Assembly (NCBI GenBank): GCA_019454045.1
Contig: SKCR01035577.1
Span: forward strand, 62,001-126,000
DNA from: Zanthoxylum bungeanum
Lineage: Eukaryota; Streptophyta; Magnoliopsida; Sapindales; Rutaceae
Length of the DNA stretch: 64,000 bases
Direction of reading: 5' to 3'
The notes below the pieces were generated by a model. That model saw only the letters and a list, made by a program, of their open reading frames with translations, did no database searches and was not told the origin of the DNA. This document shows positions 47,218 through 57,478 of the stretch, in pieces; position 1 is the first letter of the stretch; each line of letters starts with the position of its first letter. A program made the translations under genes and the position numbers.

Positions 47218-47339
47218 TGTTGTAAATTCTTCAAAATTCGTTCATTAAATAGGATATGTATATGTATATCATTGGGATTGTCAAGGGGTGTATGAGAGGT
47301 TGCAATCATTTTCCTCTAATGACACTAATTTTAACAACA
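47218..47339 (+). repeat. 3' LTR with large internal deletion (122 bp)
   Basis: Matches the first 90 bases of the 5' LTR, then jumps to its last 30 bases. Since both ends and the GCAAA duplication are intact, the loss happened within the LTR. Confidence 0.8.
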
Positions 47340-47344
47340 GCAAA

Positions 47345-47474
47345 CGTGATATATATTTTTATCCCATTACAATGTTGAAGTAAAACGATGTAGTGTAATA
47401 AAATAGTGCTGTTACATATCCTGCAATGCAGTGGAAAAAAGAGTAATATTAGTGGTACAACTGACATACACTGA

Positions 47475-47533
<59 letters not shown>

Positions 47534-48010
47534 TTTAAAAATATATAGTAACATACTAACATGATGAATCAGAAATGTAGCTGGTTCTGCACCATGGCCT
47601 CCAGGCCTTCTATTTTGGGTTTATGAATTGTTACACAGTTGATTAATTCTTTCTCATACAATTTGAAATTCAAAATACTTCTTTGAAGCCCCCACTTTAC
47701 TTGGTCCCCCTACTCCTATACCTAATTTCAGTAAAACATATAGCTACGTGGCATTACTAGGATTACAAACTTACCAAAAAAAAATGCATAAGTGCACTTT
47801 TTTCCCCCTAATTATGCATTTAATCGATCCGCCCAATTGAAAATCTCGTTTAAAAAAAAAAAACAAAAACTTAACGAGATCTTGTCTTATTTAGGATAAG
47901 ATTTGTGGTATAATTTTATGTTTCAATTTAAAAAAGAAACGAAAAAAAATCCTAAAATTTTAAGATATTAAGCGGAACTAGATTTTAACATGATAGAGAA
48001 ATTTAACAGG
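47345..48010. other. Intergenic with (ATT)n microsatellite
   Basis: A pure ATT tract occupies about 47477-47531. The rest is AT-rich with no gene seen. AGG at 48008-48010 is the left target duplication of the next element. Confidence 0.6.
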
Positions 48011-49464
48011 CACTGTGTTTAGAGTCGAAATTTTTCGACACTAAAGTACAATATTTTGCGTCAAAAATATTTCGACGCTAAAGCACGTATTTGGCGATGA
48101 ATATTTTCGACGCCAAAAAAAAAACCTTTAGCATAGAAATATTCAACGCTAAAGGTGATATAATATTAAAAATATATATATTATTTTATTACCTTTAGTG
48201 TCGAATATTTCGACGCTAAAGGGTATACGAAAATTATTATTACAAATTAATTTCAAACTAATTTCATTACAAAAGTAATTAAATTTATTATAAAAAATTA
48301 TTACAAATTTATTATTAAAAAATTATAATAATGATATTTTTATTGATATAAAACTAAAATTGCAAAATTTATCACAACAAAAAAATATAAAAAAATAAAG
48401 AAAATGATAAAATACAATTTTCTATATATTTTCTCTATCTTCACTTCCGTAATTTACATTCTCACTTTCATTTATTTTTCATTTTCTTCACTATCTTTAT
48501 TTTCACCATTTCTTCATCTTCCTATTCCCCTACAAAAATAAATAAATATTATATGTTAATATAAAATATAAAAAATCAAACAAAACACTTAAGGACAAAA
48601 TAATTTTAGAGAGGAAATAAGAGTATGAGAGAAAGAAAAGAATAGGAGAAATGAAAGAGCAAATGAATTTATAGGGGAAAAAAACCTTTAGCGACGAAAT
48701 AGGATTTCTTCGCTAAAGGTCCTCTAATAGAGAGAATTATTTCCGCCAAAATTTTGATCCTTAGCGTCGAAATTTTTGACTTTTAGCGTCAAATATTCGT
48801 CGCTAAATGTCAAAAATTTAAATCCAATTTTATTAGGAGATAAATTCAAAATTTAGAAAGCGGGAATTCAGAAAATTTAAATTTATCCTTTAGCGTTGAA
48901 ATATTTGACTTTTAGCATCGAAAATTCGACGCTAAATGTCGAAATTTTAAACCTAATTTTATTAAGAGATAAATTCAAATTTTAGAAAGCGGGAATTTGA
49001 ACATTTTAAAATTAACCTTTGGCGTCGAAAATTCGTCGCTAAATGTCAAAAATTTAAATTTAATTTTATTAGGATATAAATTCAAATTTTAGAGAGGGGA
49101 ATTCGAAAAATTTAAAATAACCCTTTAGCATCGAAATTTAGATTCGACGCTAAAAGTTGACCCTTTAGCGTCCAAAATTTTTTCTACGCTAAAAGGGTCC
49201 ACCTCGTCGAAATTTAAATGCGACGCTAAAGGGTGGATCCTTTAGCATCCAAACAATTTTTCGATGCTAAATAGTTGAACCTTTAGCGTCGAAATAGAAA
49301 TTCGACGCTAAAGGGTTGATCTTTGAGCGTCGAAACTACGATTCGACACTAAAGTGTTACCTTTTAGCGTCGAAATTTAAATTTCGACGTTAAAAGATTT
49401 ATTGGCGTCAAAAAAAAATTTGACGCTAAATGTTTGGACGCTAAAGGTCTTTTTTATTGTAGTG
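48011..49464. mobile_element. Non-autonomous CACTA element with AGG target duplication
   Basis: Left end CACTGTGTTTAGAGTCG, right end TTTTATTGTAGTG (read on the minus strand CACTACAATAAAA). The same 3 bases, AGG, lie outside both ends. The element is 1454 bp and has no transposase. It carries over twenty copies in both orientations of CTTTAGCGTCGAAA and TTTCGACGCTAAA, often paired head to head to form hairpins. Density is highest in the right 600 bp. The 5-base ends with a 3-base duplication, and subterminal repeats, define the CACTA superfamily. The terminal inverted repeats are poorly matched beyond the first 4 bases, hence the reservation. Confidence 0.75.
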
Positions 49465-49699
49465 AGGACATAATAATTAATAAATTTTAACCCATCTCAT
49501 TCCATTTTCAACCTTACATACAAGGTCGATTAATTAGAGAAGTAGCTAGTTTTTTAAAGTATTATATTAAAATTAAGAAGCTACAGATTCTAAAGTCTTA
49601 GAATTGTAGCCAAATACTCCAAGAATCTATTAATAGCGGAAGAATTAATTTCTTTTCTTAGTTCTTCTCAGTCGTATCATCTTTTTGTTATCACATGAT

Positions 49700-49925
49700 T
49701 TATATTCTTTTGTAAGAAAAATAATCTTTAATGACCAAAAATTTAAAGTCGCTAAATATATAGTTTAGCGTCGACATGAAATACAATGCTAAAATTATAA
49801 TATTTAGCATCGCCAACATACTTTCGACGCAAAAATTAAGGTTTTTAGCGTCGATTAATAAATATCAACACTAATTATGAAGAATCGTAAGAAATTAACG
49901 TCAAACTTAGTTAACAACGCTGAAT
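49700..49925. mobile_element. CACTA-like debris
   Basis: TTGTAAGAAAAATAATCTTTA at about 49709 resembles a decayed CACTA end. It is followed by AAAGTCGCTAAA, TTTAGCGTCGACAT, TTTAGCATCGCC and TTTAGCGTCGATT. A further TATAGTGGCGACGCTAAA lies at 50483-50500. The two may be the ends of one decayed element whose middle is the microsatellite below. Confidence 0.45.
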
Positions 49926-49929
49926 GTTT

Positions 49930-49945
49930 AAATACTCTGAATAAT

Positions 49946-49987
<42 letters not shown>

Positions 49988-50300
49988 TAATAATAATATT
50001 CAGAGTACTATAACAACAACAACAACAATAATAATAATAACAACAACAACTTAATAATAATAATATATTAGTAATAAATAACAATATTCATAATAATATA
50101 ATAATAATAATAACAACAACGTATTAATAATATATTATTTATAAATAATAATATTCATAGTACTATAATAATAATAATATATTAATTATAAATAATAATA
50201 TTCAAAATAATATAATAATTATAACTTATTAATAATATATTAATTATAAATAATAATAATACAACTACTTATTAATAATATATTAATTATAAATAATAAT
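49930..50300. repeat. (TAA)n/(ATA)n/(CAA)n microsatellite block
   Basis: Alternating AATAAT, AACAAC and TTAATAATATATTA segments. The last is a 30-40 bp unit repeated four times between 50080 and 50300. Confidence 0.8.
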
Positions 50301-50599
50301 ATGAAGTGTACTATACACATGCACACACATATATATTATTCTTTACATCTTACAATAATAAACAAATCATAGCATAATCGTAACTATGCTACACCTTAAA
50401 CTCTTGAAGTCAAGAGTTCAAATCATACTAATTACATGAATTTGGATGATGTTCGGTCTAGGTGTGGGGCTCACCTATAGTGGCGACGCTAAATATAATT
50501 ATTGATAATTATAAATATATTTTAATAATATTTTATTTTTTAAAATATTTTTGAATAGATTTTATAATACCCTAGGTGTCAGCATGTATATCACGGTCA

Positions 50600-52960
50600 T
50601 CATGGTTATGTAAGTTATGTATGCGACGCTTATAGCTCACATGGTATGTATGCATGTTGACTGAGACTACGGTTTGAGTTCATGGGCATTTATGCCCCCT
50701 TTTGCCTTAGATTTGCAATTCCAGAATGAATTCATGGCCATTTAGGCCCCTTTTGCCTTAGATTTGCAATTTTAGAATGTTCGCGTTTATATTGCTTTTG
50801 TGTGGGTGTTCGCACGCAAACAAGTATTTGTGTTTGTGACATGTTCTTCTGTTCGTTCGAACAAAGCTGTCCATAGAGTTCTCGTTGGAGTCACGTTCGA
50901 TAGGTTGTTCGAACGCAAGTCTTAAGAGGGCTAGCATTTGTATTGCGTTTGATAGGCATTCGAACGCACTTGTGATTTTTAGACAGAAAATTCTGGATTT
51001 TGGCCCATTATAAATAGGCCCTTAAGATATTTTCATTGTTTTTCCTCTTGCTCTCCCGCACAAATTCCTCTCATTTTTCTTCAAAAATCAAGCTAAGAAC
51101 TTGATTTCTCGTGCATTCTCAAGGATCTAGCAAGTCAAGTAAGTCTTCTAAGCTTTATTTTGAGCTTCGTTTTGCATTATATCATATTAGGATTTTGACT
51201 TATTTCGTTTTTGGTATTTTTCACACGATTAGGATGATAATCATGCTTAATAGGTTGTTATTAGCAAGATATGTGCATGATTTTGGGTTGGTATGCATTA
51301 TGTATTGTGGTTTCTTTGAAACCCATATGGACCTATGTTGGATTTTAGGGATTCTTGCATATGTAGCTAGTTATTCTCGCTTAGATAAGCGTCTAGTGAC
51401 ACGATATATGCATGGATTAGTTTATATCCAAACCTCCACGGGTTTGAGTAGGTTTAACCACAGTATTGAGGTGATTTAGTGGTTGGGTAATCGGTGCCCG
51501 TCATTTACTTGATAAGAGTTATTATGAGTTAGAAATATACTTTTGTTGAGGTAGATTTTGATTTGAGGCATATTGGAGTTGCCGTGTTGGTTGACCGAAT
51601 TTGGAATTTCAGCCATAAGCTTTGTCGATTGCATTTTGGATGTTTCTGGTAACCATATTGATTGCGTTGATGAGCCTCTCGTGCATGTCATTCATCACGA
51701 CATTCACGAGCATATTAGATTAATCAGTTCGAGTATGCTAATTGTACTTAGACTTAGGATTTTCAGTTTTGGCGCAGCAAAGCGTGATGGATTCCGCGTA
51801 TGAGCCTTTTCGATCGCTTTCAGACTCGCTAGTGTTTGATCGCCAGTTCTATGAGTGTACACTATTCCCATCATTGTCTTATCATTTTTTGTTATGTAAT
51901 ACTTTTCGTTATATGATAATTTTCTATGTATGTTACGTAATTTATGAATTTTGTTTCATATTTAGGTTTAAGATTTTGGTTCCTGTTTCTATATTCGGAT
52001 TTCGTTTTTCAGTTCTATATTTTGTGTACGTTTGCTATATGATTTCAATATATGTTTTTCTATGACATTATCAGTTTATGTTCACGGTATATATTTCGGG
52101 TTATGTATTCCGTATATATATTACGTTATGTTATCCCCTGATCACGTTTTCTGTTTATATTTTGTTTATGCTTTCTACTTATGTCCTATGTTTATGTTAA
52201 TGTCTTACGTTTTCTGTATATGTTTCGGTTTACGAGTATGGATCACGTGTTTTTTATTTATGTTTTCTGTATCTTCAGTTTATGGGAAGTCATGTGTTTA
52301 ATTGAGTTTTTCGCTGACATTCATATGAGTCCCGATATTAGTTTTCCTGTTTCTGATCTCTGTTATGTGTCAGTTATATAAGTTTGTATTTCTATTTTAC
52401 AAGTTTTCTGAATGCTTTATTTTACGATTTTATCATTATTTATGATTTTTCAATATATGTATATGTGTAGATATTTTAGTCTCCATTTCAATCTTCCTCT
52501 CTGTTATGCTCATCTGGTCAAGTTTGATAATATGTTATTCTAAAAGATTTGATCCCCCATTTTCCAGTGTCTGTTTTGCAGGTCTCAAGTTTCTGCTTTC
52601 GAGGATAAACTTTAGAGTGGATGGAAGCGCAACAGCAGTTGTTAACACTATGGTTTGCATGATGGTAGTGTTTGGGCCTATGTGCGAGCGTTGTATGTTG
52701 TGTTAGGCCATGAGGCTAAGTGTGTGTATGATTGTTAAGAATTTGATATGATTTGAAACGTCTGATATGAAAGAATGATTTTGATATGAAGTGCTTGTTC
52801 TGAATGAGTGAATATGTATCGTGTATCGTGAATGTCTAGTTATGGAGTCTATATATGTGCGGTTTCTGAGGCTGAGGATGATGGGGCAAGCCGTCACCTG
52901 CCGGTTGCATAATGGAGTTGAAATATGTCATGTTGAGTTTTTTATAATCTTATTTCATAT
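50600..52960 (+). repeat. Degenerate long-LTR-like region
   Basis: No gene is supported although several open frames exist. A 55-bp stretch is repeated (TTCATGGGCATTTATGCCCC and TTCATGGCCATTTAGGCCCC, 50680-50770). TTCGAACGC-type words cluster at 50860-50960. A TATA-like TATAAATAGGCCC at 51009 is followed by a C/T-rich leader-like tract. The tail (52570-52700) includes TTTTGCAGGTC and AGCAGTTGTTAAC, a layout similar to the end of the long LTRs at 2760-2960 read on their sense strand. This suggests an old LTR on the plus strand, but no terminal repeats or PBS are visible. Confidence 0.3.
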
Positions 52961-53356
52961 GTGTAATAAATAGTTCAAATTTTATTCAATAACTAATAAT
53001 AATAATTTATTAAAATAAAACTCAGTAAAAAGCAAACTTCATTTAAAAAAAAAAAAAAAACAGTTTGACCATTCCTTAAAAAAAAAAAAAAAAGGGTTGA
53101 CAACAATTTCAAATGCTAAGAGTCATCAAATTTGAGAGTTTTCCATTAGAGGGACAAAGATAAAGACGAAAACAGCAAAAAGTCGGAAACAGACAACTCA
53201 TTAAATTATTATCATTAAAAATGAGTTCCACTCCCCGTTTCTCACATATTATTAATATTATATATATTTCCTTAATTTTCTCCATTACAAACACACACAG
53301 CGCCATTTCCCTCCCTCCACCTTCAAAATTAAAATTTCCTTTTTATTCTCTCTCAA

Positions 53357-54175
53357 ATGGAAAACCGATTCAAGCTCCGCATCTCTCGCATGTTTCGGTC
53401 CTCATTCGGTTCTTGCCGCTCCCGAAACATCTCTGACGTCATCCAAAACCACAAAAACTTTCACATGATTCATCAGTTTCAGCCTCTTTCTCCTAAATGC
53501 CCTGAAACACTACTCACTCGATGCAATATCCCCCCCAGACGAAAAGTCTCGGAGCAATACTCTCCTTTTGCTTTCACTTCTAGTATGTGTCCTCCTGCCT
53601 CACCAATCTCTCAATTCAACAACACTACCTACTACTCTGAGTTTAAAGAGAAAAAGAAAGATCGTTCAATGAAAAACAAGAAAATTAAAAGGACCCATTT
53701 GAGAAAAACCAAGACAAGAGACAGCAGCACTGCGTTCTTTTTCAGCTCATCTCCTCAAGAAAGCTTTAGAGCATGGTCCTGGTTTAGCAGTGATGATGAG
53801 AAAGAAGATGAGACCGAGACGCTTTTCTCTTCAAAGACTCTCACTTCTGACTCGTCAGAGTTGTCTCTCCGCTGGAACAACAATGGAACGCCCCGCCGCC
53901 GACGCCGATCAAGAAAGGTTGTTTCTGATGTCCTGCCATTATATAATACTAATAAAGTGAAAGATAGCTTTGCTGTGGTGAAAAGCTCAACTGATCCTTA
54001 TAATGATTTTAGAACATCAATGGTGGAGATGATTGTTGAGAAGCAAATATTTGCAGCTAAGGATCTTGAGCAACTCTTGCAGTGTTTCTTATCTTTGAAC
54101 TCTCATCATCATCATAGGATTATTGTTGAGGTTTTTATGGAAATTTGGGAAGCTTTGTTCTCTATTTGCTCTTGA
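53357..54175 (+). CDS. OFP: OVATE family protein
   Basis: A single-exon gene of 272 codons. The start at 53357 gives MENRFKLRISRMFRSSFGSC, the conserved N-terminus of the OFP7/OFP8-type subgroup. The middle is low-complexity, basic and serine-rich, with a likely nuclear localisation run PRRRRRSRK (179-187). Residues about 203-268 form the OVATE domain: DSFAVVKSSTDPYNDFRTSM, then VEMIVEKQIF, DLEQLLQCFLSLNS and EVFMEIWEALF. OVATE proteins are plant nuclear/cytoplasmic regulators that repress transcription and bind TALE homeodomain proteins, affecting organ shape and secondary growth (family knowledge). A short His run (HHHHR) lies in the normally variable part of the domain. A TATA-like TATTATATATATTTCC lies about 95 bases upstream, followed by a C/T-rich leader. 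The gene looks intact. Confidence 0.93.
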   Translation: MENRFKLRISRMFRSSFGSCRSRNISDVIQNHKNFHMIHQFQPLSPKCPETLLTRCNIPPRRKVSEQYSPFAFTSSMCPPASPISQFNNTTYYSEFKEKKKDRSMKNKKIKRTHLRKTKTRDSSTAFFFSSSPQESFRAWSWFSSDDEKEDETETLFSSKTLTSDSSELSLRWNNNGTPRRRRRSRKVVSDVLPLYNTNKVKDSFAVVKSSTDPYNDFRTSMVEMIVEKQIFAAKDLEQLLQCFLSLNSHHHHRIIVEVFMEIWEALFSICS

Positions 54176-54704
54176 AGAAACCTTAATGTACTTTGTTTTA
54201 ATTCTCCTGTTAGTGCTTCGTCTAACTTAACTTTAAATCATTAATGAATGAACTATCTTTTGTGTTTCATTTTTTATAAGTTTTATGAATATTTTTCATA
54301 TGACTTTTTTTATCTATTTGATGTGATATTTCAGATTCTACTTTCTTAATTTCTTTCTTTGTATTTTTGTTTGTCTTATTTTAATTTGTTGCTTTTGGTC
54401 ATAAAATGATATGGCTTTTGAAAATATTGAGCAGAAACTTTTTTGAGGTTTGTTCTAGAGACTTGTCAATAATTTTGAAACTTGTAAAATGTGGGAATTA
54501 TACAGCATTTTGTTTGATTAGATTATAGAAAGTTTGCCCACATTTTCTTGTATATGGGTGGACTTTTGAACAACTTTTTACGCAATAATATTCTAATTAA
54601 TAACCATAGAATATATGAGAATAAAATAACTCATTCCTTTTTAAATAAATGAAGAATGATAAATATACTACCTACCCTCATATTCAAAATCAAACTTCAA
54701 TGAA
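54176..54704. other. Intergenic, 3' of OFP
   Basis: AT-rich; presumably holds the 3' UTR of the OVATE gene at its left. Nothing else seen. Confidence 0.5.
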
Positions 54705-54746
54705 CATTTTTTTCTTTTTTGAAAAGTGGATGTTCATTAGATAAAT

Positions 54747-55658
54747 TTATAGCAAAATGCTTACCGATACTGGAATTTCCTCCGGCCAAATAAGACAATT
54801 AGGATTAGAGATAGCAAGTTTAACTAACCTATGAGCTTTCTCATTACACACTCTTGACACATGATAGATTTGAGACTGATTTTCCCCTGCTACGAGTTCT
54901 TGAATCTCCGCTATCAGCCAAAATATTTCCTTCAGGCTGTTTTCTCGGCCATTGACCATATTAATCACATTTCTAGAGTCAGCCTCCACCATTAACGGCA
55001 ACAACCCGACTTCCTTAGCCAATCTAATGCCAAAAAACATGGCTTCTGCTTCTGCATATTCCACGTCCCCACTAAACATTGTGTTTTGAATTCCTGCAGC
55101 CATTATCTCGCCTTTCCAATTCCTGACAATGGCTCACAGTCCAGCTTTTTTCTCAACAATGCTTGTCGCTGCATCAATATTTAGCTTGTAACAATCTTTT
55201 GGAGGAGGATTTCACATAGTTGGTGTTGAGTGACTAGTACTTACAGTGATGCTTTCTGAACCGATGCCTCCTCAGTGGGCTATTCTTTGAAACTCTGTAA
55301 ACGCAGCTTCTGCCTTTACAAAAATTTCACAAGGGCTAAGGGTGTGATGACTGAAGTGAAATTCATTTCTTGCATTCCATAAAGCCCACATAATGGTTAT
55401 CAATAGCTCAAATTCGTATTTTGTGGTTGTAACCAAGACTTTCCTGTAAAAATCCCATAATGTTCCAGTTTGGGTATGTTGAACTAGCTCCGTAAAGTTT
55501 GACAGCTTCCAAGTTTTCCTGGTTTGTTTACAGCCCAAGAGCACATGGTAGACATCCTCTACCCCTTCTCGGCATCTTCTACACATAGGAGTATCGACCA
55601 CCTTCCTTTTATGCATCATTTCTGCAGTTGGTAAAATATTAGACATACCCTTCCACAC
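54747..55658 (-). pseudogene. LINE zf-RVT and RNase H remnants
   Basis: The frame at 55658-55272 reads MCRRCREGVEDVYHVLLGCK, the zinc-binding segment after plant LINE RT, then WALWNARNEFHF. The frame at 55103-54747 holds the C-terminal part of the RNase H fold, with its Glu/Asp-containing motifs EAEAMFFGIRLA and VEADSRNVINMV and the VCNEKAHRLVKLA helix. Stops between them separate the frames. Confidence 0.8.
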
Positions 55659-56478
55659 AAATACTTTGATTTTAGCTGGGAAATTTAGAGACCGTAAATA
55701 ATTCCATTATTTCTCGGAGTGGCATGAACAGCTGGGTTCGTTGGGTGAGAAGGCTTGGGATGCCACGTTATATCCGCTTCGAACCGGGTATTGACCTTTT
55801 TTTTAATCAAAGTGCCAGATTTGTTTATCTTCGTGTCGAACTGACGGTAGTTTGATACTCAAAATCTGATCAGCGTCAAATCCCAAGAAGCTTTATCTTA
55901 TCAATTCCTCATTCGAGGTATTGTCCTCATTAATCAAGAGTTTCACTCTGGCATCTCTAGGTAGACTGATAGGAGAGATAGGCTTGAAGGTAACAGGTCT
56001 TGATAGCCAATTACTGTCGTATATAAACACTTTATCTCCTTCTCTAATTATCCATCTGAGACCCCGACGAAGCACTTTTCTTCCCCACAGAATGCTTCTC
56101 CAAATAAAGGATGGGTTATTTTTACATTAGCTTCCAGAAATTCTGCATTATTGAAGTATATAGCCTTTAAAACTCTTGCCATCAGTGACGTTGGATCTTG
56201 TATTATTCTCCAACCTTGTTTAGCTAACAAGGCTTGGTTGAACCTCCAAGTTTCCTAAATCCCATCCCCCCAGCCATTTTAGGTCGGCACAACTTCCTCC
56301 GATCCGCCCAATGAATTTTTTTCCCAGATTCCTTAGATCCCTACCAGTAACTAGCCAATTGTAGCTCTTCGCAAATGCCCGGTGGAATTTTGAACACACT
56401 CATTGCAAAAGTGGGAATCGCTTGAGCCACTGCTTTGATTAGAACTTCTTTCCCTCCGGTAGAAAAAAGATTGTTGTG

Positions 56479-57415
56479 CTAACCCTTAATTCTCTTCATC
56501 ACTTTAAGCTTTAGTTCGTTGAAGAAGCTCATTTTGTTTCTTCCCACCATTGACGGAAGACCCAAGTATTTCTCGTGAATGGAGACTTCTTTCAAATTGA
56601 AGATGTTTTTGATCTCTGTTGCGGCTTGCTTCTTTGTGTTAGGACTAAAGAACAGAGAGGACTTGTCGAAATTGAAGACCTGTCCAGAAGCTTTGGCGTA
56701 GCAATCAAAAATATCTTTCAAAGCGATACAGTCTCTCGGCGATGCCCTGGAAAAAATTAAACTATCATCTGCAAAGAGTAAGTGGGATATGGACAGATTT
56801 CTGCTGAACCGAACCCCTTGGATCTGCTTTGTCTCTTCCGCTTCTTGTAACATTGAAAATAAGACTTTCGCACATATTATGAAGAGGTATGGTGATAGTG
56901 GGCAGTCCTGTCTTAACCCCCTTTGTGGTTGAATTGCACCTTTAGGATCCTTGTTTATTAAAACAGAAAAAGAAACTGTAGAGACACATTTCATCACCAA
57001 CTGTATCCACCTGCTCAAAAACCCTAGTTTTCCATTGTCTTCTACAGAAAACACCACTCCACACGGTCATATGCCTTGCTTATGTCCAATTTAAGGGCCA
57101 CAATGCCTTCTTTGCCTCATTTCTTGCATCTGATCTTATGCAAGCATTCATATCCAACGATAATGTTATCTGAGATGAGCCTATCAGGAATAAAAACACT
57201 CTGATTTTTTGAAATAATCCTGTGTCAAGGTAACTTTTTAGTCTGATAGCAATTGTTTTAGCAATAATTTTGTAAATTACATTACAGAGAGATATAGGTC
57301 TGAACTCAGTCAATTTCATTGGATTGTTGACTTTGGGGATGAAGGCAATGTAAGTATGATTGAGCTTAGATATATCACCTTGGCCATTTAAGATTTGAAG
57401 GCATGTTTGAAGCAC
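56479..57415 (-). pseudogene. LINE reverse transcriptase remnant
   Basis: Two frames. 57415-57080 has AFIPKVNNPMKLTEFRPISL and CNVIYKIIAK. 57057-56479 has GLRQDCPLSPYLFIICAKVL and the catalytic LLFADDSL (about 56755-56778), then EKYLGLPSMVGRNK. The frameshift lies near 57060. The FADD box marks non-LTR reverse transcriptases. Confidence 0.9.
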
Positions 57416-57478
57416 TCCCTGTTTAACTGAAGGCCAATGTTTCTGGTAGAATGCAGCTGGGAATCCATCTGGTTAGGG

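Larger units (their letters stand above)
41525..47339 (+). mobile_element. Complete, mutated Ty1/copia element with GCAAA target duplication
   Basis: Starts with TGTTGTAAATTC at 41525 and ends with TTTTAACAACA at 47339; GCAAA occurs at 41520-41524 and 47340-47344. The plus strand holds, in order, 5' LTR, a long leader, gag, protease, integrase, RT, RNase H, PPT and 3' LTR, the Ty1/copia order. The coding part is broken by many stops and small indels, so the copy is dead. The 3' LTR has lost about 400 bp from its middle while keeping both ends. Confidence 0.9.
54705..57478 (-). mobile_element. 5'-truncated L1-type LINE
   Basis: The minus strand carries, 5' to 3', a reverse transcriptase (57415-56479), a linker with W-rich blocks (56230-55893), a zf-RVT domain (55658-55272, CRRCREGVEDVYHVLLGC) and an RNase H-like domain (55103-54747, EYAEAEAMFFGIRLA and EADSRNVINMV). 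An A-rich tail (AAAAAAGAAAAAAA on the minus strand) lies at about 54705-54720. There are no LTRs and no integrase. This is the architecture of plant L1 elements with an RVMT-type RNase H. The endonuclease and the first part of RT are missing beyond 57478, a 5' truncation usual for target-primed integration. Stops and frameshifts make it inactive. Confidence 0.88.

Noticed and set aside
51111..52381. Several 60-120 codon hydrophobic frames
   Set aside because: T-rich DNA gives Phe/Tyr/Ile-rich frames. They overlap in different frames and no family is recognisable.
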